A program made the translations under genes and the position numbers. Of a stretch of DNA of 64,000 nucleotides, positions 51,763 through 60,990 are shown piece by piece. Source of the DNA: Tianweitania sediminis (GTDB lineage: Bacteria; Pseudomonadota; Alphaproteobacteria; Rhizobiales; Rhizobiaceae). How positions within the stretch are numbered: position 1 is the stretch's first letter; each line of letters starts with the position of its first letter. Where the stretch lies: the NCBI RefSeq assembly GCF_017813335.1, contig NZ_JAGIYY010000006.1:62001-126000 (forward strand). The letters run 5' to 3'. The notes under the pieces were generated by a model. The model ran no database searches. It saw only the letters and a program-made list of their open reading frames with translations, and had not been told where the DNA came from.

Positions 51763-52932
51763 ATGAGAAACAAGCTTCTAGCACTGACCGCCTGCTTGCT
51801 GGCGTCCACCGCGAGCTATGCCGCGGACCCGGGCGTCAGCGACACTGAGATCAAGATCGGTGACGTCAACATCATGACGGGACCGGCGTCCTTCATCGGA
51901 CGAGCGGTGGCCGTCGGCTCCAAGATTGCCGCCGCCGAGATCAACGAGGCGGGAGGCGTCAACGGCCGCAAGATCACCATCGTCACGGAAGACGACGGCT
52001 ATATCCCCGCGCGTTCTTTCCAGGCTTTGACGAAGCTGATCGAGGTCGACGAGATCTTTGCGCTGAACGGGACGTCGGGAACGGCCAACGTTCTCGCAAT
52101 GATGCCGCTGATCGAGGAAAACAACCTTCCCACTGTTGTAACAACCGCTCCGAACGAGCTGGTTTATGATCCGGTCCGCCCCTCGGTGTTCACGATCGGC
52201 GGCAGCTATTCGGATGCCTTCTACGGTCAGCTGAAGTACATCCACGAAAACCTTGAGCCGGAAAACCCCGTCTACGGCTTGATCCGCCAAGACGACGACT
52301 TTGGCGGGGCGATCGAGCACGGCTACGAGCGTGCGATCGAGGAGTTCGGTGTCAAGGACGGCTTGCGTGTGCGTTTCAAGAAGGGCACCGCGAACTTCGC
52401 AGCCGAAGTGGCGCAGATGAAGCAGGCCGGGGTCAACGTGCTTGCCAACGGCGGCATCATTGCCGGCGCTGCAAACATCCTTGGCGAAGCGCGAAAGCTT
52501 TCCATGGACATGCAGGTGGCCAGCGTCTGGAGCGAGGACATGCCACCCTCGGTGAACCTTTCGGCGCCGGCAGGCTACGATTACCTCGTCGCCGACTATG
52601 TGGCGCTGAATGGCCCCGACTACGACCGATTCATGGAAAAGGCGCGCAAATACGCGAGCGAAGAGGAAGTGGCGGCCATCAACCGCTATACTCTGGTGAC
52701 CTATGTCGGCCTGAGTGCCTTGGCCGAAGCGATGAAGCAGTGCGGCCAGGAACTGACCCGCGACTGCACCATCGAAAAGCTGCGCGGCTTGAAGAACTTC
52801 GACACGCAGGGCGTCGCAGCGCCGATCAGCTTCGACAATGAGCAACAGCTTTCCGGCACGGCGCTGGCGATCTACCAACTGAACGCTGCTGACAAGAGCT
52901 TCAAGCGGCTGACGGATTTCACCGACTATTGA
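51763..52932 (+). CDS. Liv-type ABC transporter substrate-binding protein
   Basis: A 389-aa type I periplasmic binding protein (Peripla_BP_6). The signal peptide is MRNKLLALTACLLASTASYA, with cleavage before ADPGVSD. VSDTEIKIGDVNIMTGPASF is the family start. It supplies the ligand to the adjacent transporter. GGGAGGAG lies 6 nt before the ATG. Confidence 0.9.
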   Translation: MRNKLLALTACLLASTASYAADPGVSDTEIKIGDVNIMTGPASFIGRAVAVGSKIAAAEINEAGGVNGRKITIVTEDDGYIPARSFQALTKLIEVDEIFALNGTSGTANVLAMMPLIEENNLPTVVTTAPNELVYDPVRPSVFTIGGSYSDAFYGQLKYIHENLEPENPVYGLIRQDDDFGGAIEHGYERAIEEFGVKDGLRVRFKKGTANFAAEVAQMKQAGVNVLANGGIIAGAANILGEARKLSMDMQVASVWSEDMPPSVNLSAPAGYDYLVADYVALNGPDYDRFMEKARKYASEEEVAAINRYTLVTYVGLSALAEAMKQCGQELTRDCTIEKLRGLKNFDTQGVAAPISFDNEQQLSGTALAIYQLNAADKSFKRLTDFTDY

Positions 52933-52940
52933 CGCAATGG

Positions 52941-52963
52941 GGCCCGGCCACCGCGGCCGGGCT
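52941..52963 (+). other. GC-rich hairpin after the binding-protein gene
   Basis: GCCCGGCC (52942-52949), loop ACCGC, GGCCGGGC (52955-52962), with a G-U pair beyond. It starts 9 bp after the stop and has no T-run. It may protect the 3' end of the binding-protein message while allowing read-through into the monooxygenase gene. Confidence 0.5.
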
Positions 52964-52985
52964 CCGATCCCAAACTGGAGACGAA

Positions 52986-53921
52986 ATGGCGATCCCTGCC
53001 GACTGGCTCGACCGTATCCGCTTGCCAGTCGTGGCAGCTCCCATGTTCCTGATCTCAGGACCCGACCTTGTTGTTGAAACCTGCAATAGCGGCGTCGTGG
53101 GTTCGTTCCCAGCGCTCAACCAGCGCACCGCGGCGGGCTTCGCCGACTGGCTGACGCAAATTGAGGAGCGGCTGTCTCCCCAGGCGGCACCGTTTGGCGT
53201 CAACCTGGTGGTTCACCGCAGCAATCCGAGATTGGAAGCCGATCTCGCCATCGCGATTGACCACAAGGTGCCGCTCGTAATCACCTCGCTCGGGCTCAAC
53301 CGTGACCTGATCACAGCGGTGCAGGCCTATGGTGGCCGGGTGTTTCACGATGTCACGAACCTGAAATTCGCCGCCAAGGCAGCTGAAGCGGGTGTAGACG
53401 GTTTGATCGCCGTAACATACGGCGCCGGTGGCCATGCGGGCCTGATCAGTCCTTTCGCCGCCCTGCACGAGATCCGGCAGATCTTCAGCGGAACGCTTCT
53501 TCTGGGGGGCGCGGTCTCCACGGGCCGCCAGATCGCCGCCGCCCGATTGATGGGCGCCGACATGGTGTACATGGGGACCCGCTTCATGGCGACCGCGGAA
53601 AGCCTGGCGGTGGAGCGTCAGCGCCAGATGCTGCTCGACGCGCGCGCGGCAGATATTGTTTACACCCCAGCCGTCAGCGGCATTCCCGGCAACTTCTTGC
53701 GGGCGAGCCTTGCCGCGGCAGGTCGTGATCCCGATGACCTGACGCCACCAGGCGAGCTTGATTTCGGAACGGGCGAAGCAAAGGCCTGGCGCGACCTCTG
53801 GGCAGCAGGGCAAGGCGTCGGCGCGGTTGACGACTGTCCGCCCGCTGCCGAACTCATCGCACGCTTGCGGAGCGACTACCTTTCCGCGACGAGCGGCGGT
53901 TCAAGCCTCGCCGGCTTTTGA
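52986..53921 (+). CDS. Nitronate monooxygenase / 2-nitropropane dioxygenase family protein
   Basis: A 311-aa FMN TIM-barrel protein: LPVVAAPMFLISGPDLVVET, GVDGLIAVTYGAGGHAGL and LLLGGAVSTGRQIAAARLMG with the FMN phosphate region. Family members oxidise nitronates, but in catabolic clusters close relatives act as enoyl-reductase-like (FabK) enzymes. Its place after the transporter suggests an enzyme of the same pathway. I start at MAIPADWLDRI; an ATG 19 codons earlier overlaps the hairpin. Confidence 0.82.
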   Translation: MAIPADWLDRIRLPVVAAPMFLISGPDLVVETCNSGVVGSFPALNQRTAAGFADWLTQIEERLSPQAAPFGVNLVVHRSNPRLEADLAIAIDHKVPLVITSLGLNRDLITAVQAYGGRVFHDVTNLKFAAKAAEAGVDGLIAVTYGAGGHAGLISPFAALHEIRQIFSGTLLLGGAVSTGRQIAAARLMGADMVYMGTRFMATAESLAVERQRQMLLDARAADIVYTPAVSGIPGNFLRASLAAAGRDPDDLTPPGELDFGTGEAKAWRDLWAAGQGVGAVDDCPPAAELIARLRSDYLSATSGGSSLAGF

Positions 53922-53924
53922 GCG

Positions 53925-54137
53925 TCAGTCTGTCGAAGCGGGCGGGTTCGGCACACCTTCTGTGCCAGCTGGCGCGACCTGCTCGTTGGGCGCGTTGGTG
54001 TTCGTATTTTGGTCGTCGCTACGCTGCACCGGCGCCGTGTCAGGGTCTATGGCTGTGTCGAGGCTGCTGTGGATGATCCAAACTGCGCCGATCAATACGA
54101 TGGCCAATACCAACGCCCACAATTCACGACGACGCAT
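53925..54137 (-). CDS. Small single-pass membrane protein (70 aa)
   Basis: A 70-aa protein with one membrane segment (LWALVLAIVLIGAVWIIH, residues 6-23) and an Asn/Thr/Pro-rich tail outside. The ribosome site AAGGAG lies 7 nt before the ATG and is inside a long hairpin (see 54145-54184). Convergent with the monooxygenase gene, 3 bp apart. No function is known; small proteins of this type are common in rhizobia. Confidence 0.6.
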   Translation of the reverse strand: MRRRELWALVLAIVLIGAVWIIHSSLDTAIDPDTAPVQRSDDQNTNTNAPNEQVAPAGTEGVPNPPASTD

Positions 54138-54144
54138 TGAAGAT

Positions 54145-54184
54145 CTCCTTGCCTGGTGTCCTTTAACACGATGCAGGCAAGGAG
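54145..54184 (-). promoter_or_regulatory. Hairpin that sequesters the ribosome-binding site of the small membrane protein gene
   Basis: Perfect 11-bp inverted repeat CTCCTTGCCTG (54145-54155) and CAGGCAAGGAG (54174-54184), 18-nt loop with an inner GTGT/ACAC stem. On the minus strand the 3' arm carries AAGGAG, the SD of the gene starting at 54137. No T-run follows, so a terminator is unlikely. It could be an RNA thermometer or another on/off element. Confidence 0.55.
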
Positions 54185-54215
54185 GTTCCGCGCGGCGAGC
54201 CGTGTGATCCGGGGA

Positions 54216-54962
54216 TCAGATGCAGCGGCCGCCGTCGACTTCCATGGCCACGCCGGTGATCATGCTGGCTTCATCCGAACACAGGAAGGCGGCAGCGTTG
54301 CCCATGTCTTCCGGCGTCGAGAAACGGCCGAGCGGAATGGTGGACAGGAACTTGGCCCGCACATCGGGTGTGTCCTCGCCCATAAAGGTCTTAAGGAGGG
54401 GCGTGTCGCCGGCGACCGGATTGATCGCATTCACCCGGATCCCGAACGGCGCCAGCTCGATTGCCATGCCGCGCGTTGCGGTGATCAGCCAACCCTTGGA
54501 AGCATTGTACCACGTGAGGTTCGGCCGCGGGCTCACACCACCGGTGGACGCGACGTTGAGGATTGCACCGTAGCGCTGTTCTTTGAACACCGGCACGATC
54601 GCTTTCGCGCCGAAATAGATCGCCTTCATGTTGACACTGGCAACACGGTCGAAAACGTCTTCCTCGACAGTATCGAGCGGCTGGGGAAGGTGCCCCACGC
54701 CGGCATTGTTGACAAGGATGTGGATCCCCCCGAAAGCACTGCGCGTCGCTTCCAAGATGGCTTCAAACCCGCCCTGCGTCGCGACATCGGCCTCAAAAGC
54801 TTTGGCACTCTCGCCAAAATCGCGGGCGACACGCTCTGCACCCTCTAGATTGCGGTCCGCGATCAGCACTTTCGCGCCTTCGGCAACGAATTTGCGAACG
54901 ATGCCTTCACCGAAACCAGACCCGCCACCTGTCACCACGGCGACCTTGTTTGCTAACCGCAT
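54216..54962 (-). CDS. Short-chain dehydrogenase/reductase (FabG-like)
   Basis: A 248-aa classical SDR. Cofactor loop TGGGSGFGEGI (about 12-22), NNAG motif VNNAGVGHLPQ, catalytic Ser in LNVASTGGVS and YxxxK in TWYNASKGWL, and the C-terminal VDGGRCI. FabG-like 3-oxoacyl reductases, glucose dehydrogenases and many catabolic alcohol dehydrogenases share this pattern. It is separate from the Liv operon and divergent from rlpA; I start at MRLANKVAVVTG. Confidence 0.88.
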   Translation of the reverse strand: MRLANKVAVVTGGGSGFGEGIVRKFVAEGAKVLIADRNLEGAERVARDFGESAKAFEADVATQGGFEAILEATRSAFGGIHILVNNAGVGHLPQPLDTVEEDVFDRVASVNMKAIYFGAKAIVPVFKEQRYGAILNVASTGGVSPRPNLTWYNASKGWLITATRGMAIELAPFGIRVNAINPVAGDTPLLKTFMGEDTPDVRAKFLSTIPLGRFSTPEDMGNAAAFLCSDEASMITGVAMEVDGGRCI

Positions 54963-55209
54963 CTCGAACAACTCCTTGTCTGTCGGCTTGAGCGGAGGCT
55001 TAGAAGCGAGGCGCCGGAGCTTGTCAACGGCAGCCGCGGAGGCCGCATCATGGCAGGACGTCCTGAGTCGGCCATGTTGCTGCCGCATTTCATTAATGCA
55101 GTGCTAAGGTCCTTTGTGCAGAACAAGGAAGTGCAGTCGCCGCAGAGGGGCGGTTGGGGTCCACGAGCCGGATAACGGCCTGTGTAGCGTACGTGGAGAA
55201 TGGGGTCTC
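54963..55209. other. Non-coding gap between SDR and rlpA (divergent)
   Basis: About 247 bp with no gene. It should contain promoters for both directions. A 5-bp-arm inverted repeat, GCATT-TCATT-AATGC, lies at 55085-55099, but no convincing -35/-10 pair is visible. Confidence 0.4.
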
Positions 55210-56367
55210 ATGTCATTTGCCGATCGAGGCGTCGGTCGTGTTGTGCGCTTTGCTGCCATCGCTGCTCTAGCCGCTGCACTTGCGTCCTGCGCAGCACCTC
55301 AGAAGCAGACTGGTCAAACAAAGAAGCGCTCTAAGGAATATTTCGCTGAGTCCGCTTATGGCGTGAAAGCCAGTCCGCGGGTCAGCAACTTGCGCACCAA
55401 GCTGCCACGCGGCGGCGGCCGCGATCAGGTCGGCAAGCCCTACATGGTCAAGGGTCGCTGGTACCACCCCAAGGAAGAGCCGGGCTATACAAAGGTCGGG
55501 GAAGCCTCCTGGTACGGGGACGCGTTTCACGGCCGACTGACGGCCAACGGCGAAATCTACGACATGACCCATCTGACGGCCGCACATCCAACGATGCCGC
55601 TGCCGAGCTACGCGCGCGTCACGAACATGAAGAACGGCAACTCCGTCATTGTTCGCGTCAATGATCGCGGGCCGTTTGAACGGGGCCGGGTAATCGACCT
55701 GTCCCGCAAGGCGGCGGAAATGCTCGATTATGCCCATGCCGGCATGGCCGAGGTGAAGGTCGACTATGTCGGCCGGGCACCGCTGCACGGGAAGGACGAC
55801 AACTTCCTGATGGCCTCGTACCGCCCAGGTGGCGGCAAGACGATGGACCCCAGCGACGGCCTGCCGACAGGCGTCATGATCGCCATGATGGGTTCGACGC
55901 CCACCCAGGCTTCGCCTGCCGCAGCCCGAAGCCTGCCGGCATTTGCGGGTATCGCCACGGCATCCCTGACCCTGCCGGATTTTGGGCCGATGGCGCCAGA
56001 TCGGCCGGCCTCCATTCAGATGGCCAACACCCCGCTTTCCACTCTGTCCTACGCACAGGAAAGGGTTGAGAAGGCGGCGATCGCCTTCAGGGCCTTCGAC
56101 ACCAAAGCGGTGGCGGCCAAGGTCGTGGCGCAAAGCTGGAAAGAGAACAATGGGGGCGCAGGTTACGTTGCCGTTGGCACCTATGGTACCAAGGCGGAAG
56201 CCATTGCCGCCACGAGCGCCCTTGCATCGCTCGGCGAAGTTGCCTTTGATGTGAGCGACGCTGGCGTTGCCGTGAGTTTGAAGCCGAACCGGCAGGACGA
56301 TCTGGACGATCTTCTTCAGGCCGCTTGGCGGCATGGTGCTTCCGATGCCTTCGTTGTACGAGACTGA
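55210..56367 (+). CDS. rlpA: Septal ring lytic transglycosylase RlpA with SPOR domain
   Basis: A 385-aa lipoprotein. Lipobox LASC at Cys27 after a basic N-terminus. The double-psi beta-barrel domain is GEASWYGDAFHGRLTANGEI up to VRVNDRGPFERGRVIDLSRK. The last ~70 residues (YVAVGTYGTKAEAIAATSAL) form a SPOR domain that binds denuded septal peptidoglycan. RlpA cuts such glycans during division. I start at MSFADRGVGRVV; an upstream in-frame ATG at 55114 gives no signal. Confidence 0.9.
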   Translation: MSFADRGVGRVVRFAAIAALAAALASCAAPQKQTGQTKKRSKEYFAESAYGVKASPRVSNLRTKLPRGGGRDQVGKPYMVKGRWYHPKEEPGYTKVGEASWYGDAFHGRLTANGEIYDMTHLTAAHPTMPLPSYARVTNMKNGNSVIVRVNDRGPFERGRVIDLSRKAAEMLDYAHAGMAEVKVDYVGRAPLHGKDDNFLMASYRPGGGKTMDPSDGLPTGVMIAMMGSTPTQASPAAARSLPAFAGIATASLTLPDFGPMAPDRPASIQMANTPLSTLSYAQERVEKAAIAFRAFDTKAVAAKVVAQSWKENNGGAGYVAVGTYGTKAEAIAATSALASLGEVAFDVSDAGVAVSLKPNRQDDLDDLLQAAWRHGASDAFVVRD

Positions 56368-56415
56368 CGGAGCCCCCGCATTTCTTCGCTAGGCTCGGCT
56401 GCAGGTGGAGGAAAA

Positions 56416-57603
56416 ATGAGGTCGATCGGCGGGTGGCGCGGGGCAGGGGTCGGTTGCACGCTGCTTGCCTTGGCGGTGGCGGGCAGTGCCTTTGCAGCAA
56501 AGCCGGAACCTGAAGCCGCGGGCTTCGACACGGTGGCACCGCAAGCCTTTATGGTGGATGCCGCGACCGGCACGGTGCTCTTTTCGCGTGATCCCGACAA
56601 GCTGATCCCGCCGGCTTCGCTCGTGAAGCTCATGACCATGGAGGTTGTCTTTCACGCCGTGAAAACGGGCCAAGCCAGGCTGGAAGATGTTTACACCGTC
56701 AGTGAACATGCTTGGCGCACCGGCGGCGCCCCATCCGGAACTTCAACCATGTTCGCCGCGCTGAAGTCGCAGCTCACGCTGCATGAGCTGATCCAGGGCG
56801 TTATCGTCCAGTCTGCCAACGATGGGTGCATCATCATCGCGGAAGGGCTCGCGGGTTCGGAAGCGGCTTTCGTCGAATTGATGAACAAGCGGGCTGCCGA
56901 AATCGGGCTGACCCGATCCGTTTTCAAGAATTCCACAGGCTTGCCGGCGGAAGGGCAGGTAGTCACCTTGCGTGAACTCACCCAGCTCGGCGAGCATATC
57001 TGGCGCACCTATCCCGACTTCTACAAGATCTACTCACAACCGGATTTCACCTGGAACAAGATCTTTCAGCGAAACCGCAACCCTCTTTTGCGGCTGGAGA
57101 TCGGCGCGGATGGCATGGGCACCGGCTATACGGAAGCAAGCGGCTACGCCATTCTTGCCTCCGCCGAGCAGAACGGGCAGCGGGTCTTCGCGGCGCTGGG
57201 CGGCATGACTAGTGAAGCCGAGCGCGCCGCAGAAGCACGGCGGATCATCGACTATGGGCTGAATGGCTTCGACCAGTCACCCTTGTTTGCCGCGGGCGAG
57301 GAAATCGGAAGCGCTCAGGTGTTTGGTGGAACCGTGGCGGAGGTGCCCCTCAAGACGCCGGCTTCCATTAGCGTCTTTGTTCCTCACACGCAGCGGGACG
57401 CCGTACAGGTTCGTGTTCTTTACGACGGACCTTTGCAGGCGCCGATTGCGTCCGGCGACGTCGTGGGAAGTCTCGAGGTTCATATCGGCACCACATTGGC
57501 CAAGAGTTTTCCCGTTTTGGCTGCGGCCGACGTTCGCAAGGGTACGCTTCAAAGCCGGGCTTCGGATGCCCTGAAGGAGTTAGCCTTCGGCTGGTTGCGT
57601 TAA
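56416..57603 (+). CDS. D-alanyl-D-alanine carboxypeptidase (DacF/DacC type)
   Basis: A 395-aa penicillin-binding protein 5-like enzyme with signal peptide (LLALAVAGSAFAAKP). The SxxK motif is PASLVKLMTM (Ser68, Lys71) and the SxN motif is QSANDG (Ser133-Asn135). The third motif, normally KTG, reads DGMGTGYTE (Gly235-Thr-Gly), so the Lys is missing. A C-terminal beta-domain follows. It trims the pentapeptide of peptidoglycan if active. It follows rlpA by 48 bp. Confidence 0.88.
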   Translation: MRSIGGWRGAGVGCTLLALAVAGSAFAAKPEPEAAGFDTVAPQAFMVDAATGTVLFSRDPDKLIPPASLVKLMTMEVVFHAVKTGQARLEDVYTVSEHAWRTGGAPSGTSTMFAALKSQLTLHELIQGVIVQSANDGCIIIAEGLAGSEAAFVELMNKRAAEIGLTRSVFKNSTGLPAEGQVVTLRELTQLGEHIWRTYPDFYKIYSQPDFTWNKIFQRNRNPLLRLEIGADGMGTGYTEASGYAILASAEQNGQRVFAALGGMTSEAERAAEARRIIDYGLNGFDQSPLFAAGEEIGSAQVFGGTVAEVPLKTPASISVFVPHTQRDAVQVRVLYDGPLQAPIASGDVVGSLEVHIGTTLAKSFPVLAAADVRKGTLQSRASDALKELAFGWLR

Positions 57604-57674
57604 GCGGCGCTGGCGAAGACGCTTGCGCTCTTCTAAGAAGCGCTCAGGCCGATGACGGCCTGAGGTGACGCTTC

Positions 57675-58343
57675 TTGGCTCAAGGCTTTTTCATCACGTT
57701 CGAGGGCGGTGAGGGTGCCGGCAAGTCCACGCAGATCGAGTGGCTCGCTCAGCGCCTGCGCCATCTCGGCCGGGCCGTGGTGGTGACACGCGAACCTGGA
57801 GGCTCGCCTGGCGCAGAAGCCGTGCGCCATGTTCTGCTCTCAGGTGCAGCCGAACCGTTTGGGCCGAAAGTGGAAGCCATGCTGTTTGCCGCAGCGCGGG
57901 CCGATCACGTGGATACGGTGATCCGACCGGGCGTTGATGCCGGAAAGGTGGTGCTGTGCGACCGCTATCTCGACTCATCCCGTGTGTATCAGGGCATGAC
58001 CGGAGGCCTCGATGCCGACTTCATGCGCGAACTGGAAACAACAGCCGTTGACGGAATGCTACCGGACCTGACGCTTGTCCTGGATCTCGACCCGAAACTC
58101 GGCCTCACGCGCGCCAACCAGCGGCGCGGTAGCAATCAAGCCGACCGGTTTGAAAAGGAAGCACTCGCGATCCACCGCGACCGGCGAAAAGGATTTCTGT
58201 CAATCGCCGAAGCTGAACCCGAGCGGTGCGTGGTGATCGACGCCTCCAAGGATGTGGAACTCACGTCGGAACTGATCTGGGGAGCGCTTGAGGAGCGGCT
58301 TCCAAGTCTCACGAAGCGCCAGGAGCGACGTTCGGATGTATGA
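57675..58343 (+). CDS. tmk: Thymidylate kinase
   Basis: A 222-aa dTMP kinase. P-loop [16 protein letters not shown] (residues 9-24), DRY-like [14 protein letters not shown] and the LID with [13 protein letters not shown]. It phosphorylates dTMP to dTDP. Start is TTG, 8 nt after GAGGTGA. Overlaps holB by 8 bp, the usual tmk-holB order. Confidence 0.95.
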   Translation: MAQGFFITFEGGEGAGKSTQIEWLAQRLRHLGRAVVVTREPGGSPGAEAVRHVLLSGAAEPFGPKVEAMLFAAARADHVDTVIRPGVDAGKVVLCDRYLDSSRVYQGMTGGLDADFMRELETTAVDGMLPDLTLVLDLDPKLGLTRANQRRGSNQADRFEKEALAIHRDRRKGFLSIAEAEPERCVVIDASKDVELTSELIWGALEERLPSLTKRQERRSDV

Positions 58344-59376
58344 GCGGCTTGCCCCTTTGCAGCATGACTCCCTCGATGACGTGCCTGAGCCTTCGGAAAC
58401 GATGACGCTTGTGGGCCATCATGAGGCGCGCGCGCTTCTTGATGCGGCGATCGGCGGAAACAAGCTTCATCACGCAATCCTGCTGACGGGCCAGCAAGGC
58501 ATCGGCAAGGCCACGCTGGCCTTTCATCTCGCTGCCCGGCTCCTCGGAGAAAGCAGTCGCGCGGGGGACTGGTGCCGCGCTGGTGGCTCACCGCTGTTTC
58601 GGCAGATCGCAAGCGGTGCGCATCCCGGCGTTCTGCACCTTACGCGGCCCTTCGACGAAAAGGCCAAGAAGTTCAAAACGGTGATCACGGCCGACGAAAT
58701 CCGACGCGTTAGCCGCTTTCTTTCGCTGCGCACTCATGACGACGGCTATCGGATAGTAATCATCGACCCGGCGGATGACATGAACCGCAGCGCGGCCAAC
58801 GCCCTTCTGAAGAGCCTTGAGGAGCCACCCGCCAAGGTTCTGTTTCTGCTGATTTCGCACTCTCCCGGCCGGCTTCTTCCGACGATCCGCTCGCGCGCGC
58901 AGACCATCAAGCTGCATTCGCTCAGCGACACGGAAGTCTTCGAGGTGCTTGACGCGTTCGGAGCATCCGGAGCGCAGGACCAGGTAGCGCGAAGCGAGAT
59001 TGCGCGGCGTGCAAAGGGCAGTCCACGCGCGGCCCTGATGTTGACCCTGCATGGCGGTCTGGAAATCGCGGAAGCAACTGAGAAAGTGGTGGCCGGCAAT
59101 CCGCACGATATCGCCGGCATCCACCGATTGGCCGATGCAGTGAGCGGGCGCGACTCCGGCATGCAGTTTGCCATCTTCAACACCTATGTGCTTGATCGGC
59201 TTTCCGAACGCGCCGCGGAACTCGCCCAGCAGGGCATGGGTGAAGCTGCCGCCAAGGTTGCCGACGCTTGGGACAGTGCCAACCGCCAGATCGGCGAACT
59301 CGAGGCCTACAATCTCGACAAGAAGGGGCACGTCCTGGCGATGGTAAGGGCGCTTCGGAACCATCAGGCGCGATAG
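58336..59376 (+). CDS. holB: DNA polymerase III subunit delta prime
   Basis: A 346-aa clamp-loader subunit. The degenerate Walker [13 protein letters not shown], the [20 protein letters not shown] block, and [13 protein letters not shown] sensor-like region match alphaproteobacterial delta prime. It helps load the sliding clamp. I start at [11 protein letters not shown]. Confidence 0.92.
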   Translation: MYERLAPLQHDSLDDVPEPSETMTLVGHHEARALLDAAIGGNKLHHAILLTGQQGIGKATLAFHLAARLLGESSRAGDWCRAGGSPLFRQIASGAHPGVLHLTRPFDEKAKKFKTVITADEIRRVSRFLSLRTHDDGYRIVIIDPADDMNRSAANALLKSLEEPPAKVLFLLISHSPGRLLPTIRSRAQTIKLHSLSDTEVFEVLDAFGASGAQDQVARSEIARRAKGSPRAALMLTLHGGLEIAEATEKVVAGNPHDIAGIHRLADAVSGRDSGMQFAIFNTYVLDRLSERAAELAQQGMGEAAAKVADAWDSANRQIGELEAYNLDKKGHVLAMVRALRNHQAR

Positions 59377-59439
59377 CGCGCTGGCCATCGCGCAAGCGAT
59401 GGTCTAGACGCTGGCTTTCCCATTTTGGCCGCATCAAGA

Positions 59440-60990
59440 ATGTCCGAAACCTATTACATCACCACCGCGATTTCCTACCCGAACGGCAAGCCGCATATTG
59501 GCCACGCCTATGAGCTGATCGCGACCGATGCGATGGCGCGCTTCCAGCGCAAGGACGGCAAGGACGTCTTCTTCCTGACGGGAACGGATGAGCATGGCAT
59601 CAAGATGCTGCAGACCGCCCGCAAGGAAGGCATCTCGGCGCGCGAACTGGCCGACCGCAATGCGGCTGAGTTCCAGCGCATGGCACAGGTGCTGAACGCC
59701 TCCAACGACGATTTCATCCGCACCACTGAGGAGCGGCACATCAGGTCTTCCCAGGCGATCTGGAAGGCCATGGAAGCCAATGGCGACATCTACAAGGGTG
59801 GCTACGCCGGCTGGTACTCCGTGCGGGACGAAGCCTATTACGGGGAGGAAGAAACCGAGGTTCGGCCGGACAACGTCCGCTACGGCCCCCAGGGAACGCC
59901 GGTGGAATGGGTTGAGGAAGAAAGCTACTTCTTCCGGCTTTCAGCCTATCAGGACCGATTGCTTGCGCTTTACGAGCAGAACCCCGGCTTCATCGGGCCA
60001 GCTGAAAAACGCAACGAGATCATGAGCTTTGTGAAGTCGGGGCTGAAAGACCTTTCGGTGTCCCGCACCACCTTCGATTGGGGCATCCCGGTTCCGGGCG
60101 ACGAGAAGCACGTGATGTATGTGTGGGTGGATGCGCTCACCAACTACATCACGGCAGCAGGCTACCCTGATCTTCAGGCGTCGCGATGGAAATATTGGCC
60201 CGCCGACGCCCACATCATCGGCAAGGACATCACCCGCTTCCACACGATCTACTGGCCAGCCTTCCTGATGTCGGCCGTCGTGCCGCTGCCGAAGAGGGTC
60301 TTCAGCCACGGCTTCCTGTTCAACCGCGGGGAGAAGATGTCGAAGTCGGTCGGCAACGTGGTCGATCCGTTTTCCCTGGTGGAAGCCTATGGTCTGGACC
60401 AGGTCCGCTATTTCTTGTTGCGCGAAGTGCCGTTCGGCCAAGACGGAAACTACAGCCACGAGGCGATCGTCAACCGCACCAATGCGGACCTGGCCAATGA
60501 CCTTGGAAACCTCGCGCAGCGTTCCTTGTCCATGATCGCTAAGAACTGCGAGGGCAGGGTGCCGACGCCTGGGGACCTAAAGCCCGAAGATCAAGCAATC
60601 CTTGCACAGGCTAACGCAGCCTTGGCAACGGCACGACAGGCCATGGCCGAACAGGCGACCCACCATGCGCTAGCGGCCATCTTTGCCGTGGTTGCGGATG
60701 CCAACCGCTATTTCGCCGGGCAGGAACCCTGGGCGCTCAAGAAAACGGATCCAGCGCGGATGGAAAGCGTGCTCTACACGACGGCTGAAACCATCCGCCG
60801 CGTTGCGATCCTTTGCACCCCATTCATGCCGGATTCCGCCGACAAGCTGCTCGACCTCCTCGATATCCCGGCAGACAAGCGCGTCTTTGCGGAAGTCGGC
60901 GACCATGGCTCCTTGCGGGCCGGTACGCCGTTGCCGCAGCCGCAAGGCGTGTTCCCGCGCTATGTGGAGCCGGAGGCGAAGCAGGCCTGA
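59440..60990 (+). CDS. metG: Methionyl-tRNA synthetase
   Basis: A 516-aa class I synthetase. HIGH motif KPHIGHAYE (residues 17-25), KMSKS motif [11 protein letters not shown] near 300. The connective peptide has [13 protein letters not shown] and no CxxC knuckles. No C-terminal tRNA-binding EMAP domain follows, as in the shorter type. It charges tRNA-Met. I start at MSETYYITT. Confidence 0.96.
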   Translation: MSETYYITTAISYPNGKPHIGHAYELIATDAMARFQRKDGKDVFFLTGTDEHGIKMLQTARKEGISARELADRNAAEFQRMAQVLNASNDDFIRTTEERHIRSSQAIWKAMEANGDIYKGGYAGWYSVRDEAYYGEEETEVRPDNVRYGPQGTPVEWVEEESYFFRLSAYQDRLLALYEQNPGFIGPAEKRNEIMSFVKSGLKDLSVSRTTFDWGIPVPGDEKHVMYVWVDALTNYITAAGYPDLQASRWKYWPADAHIIGKDITRFHTIYWPAFLMSAVVPLPKRVFSHGFLFNRGEKMSKSVGNVVDPFSLVEAYGLDQVRYFLLREVPFGQDGNYSHEAIVNRTNADLANDLGNLAQRSLSMIAKNCEGRVPTPGDLKPEDQAILAQANAALATARQAMAEQATHHALAAIFAVVADANRYFAGQEPWALKKTDPARMESVLYTTAETIRRVAILCTPFMPDSADKLLDLLDIPADKRVFAEVGDHGSLRAGTPLPQPQGVFPRYVEPEAKQA

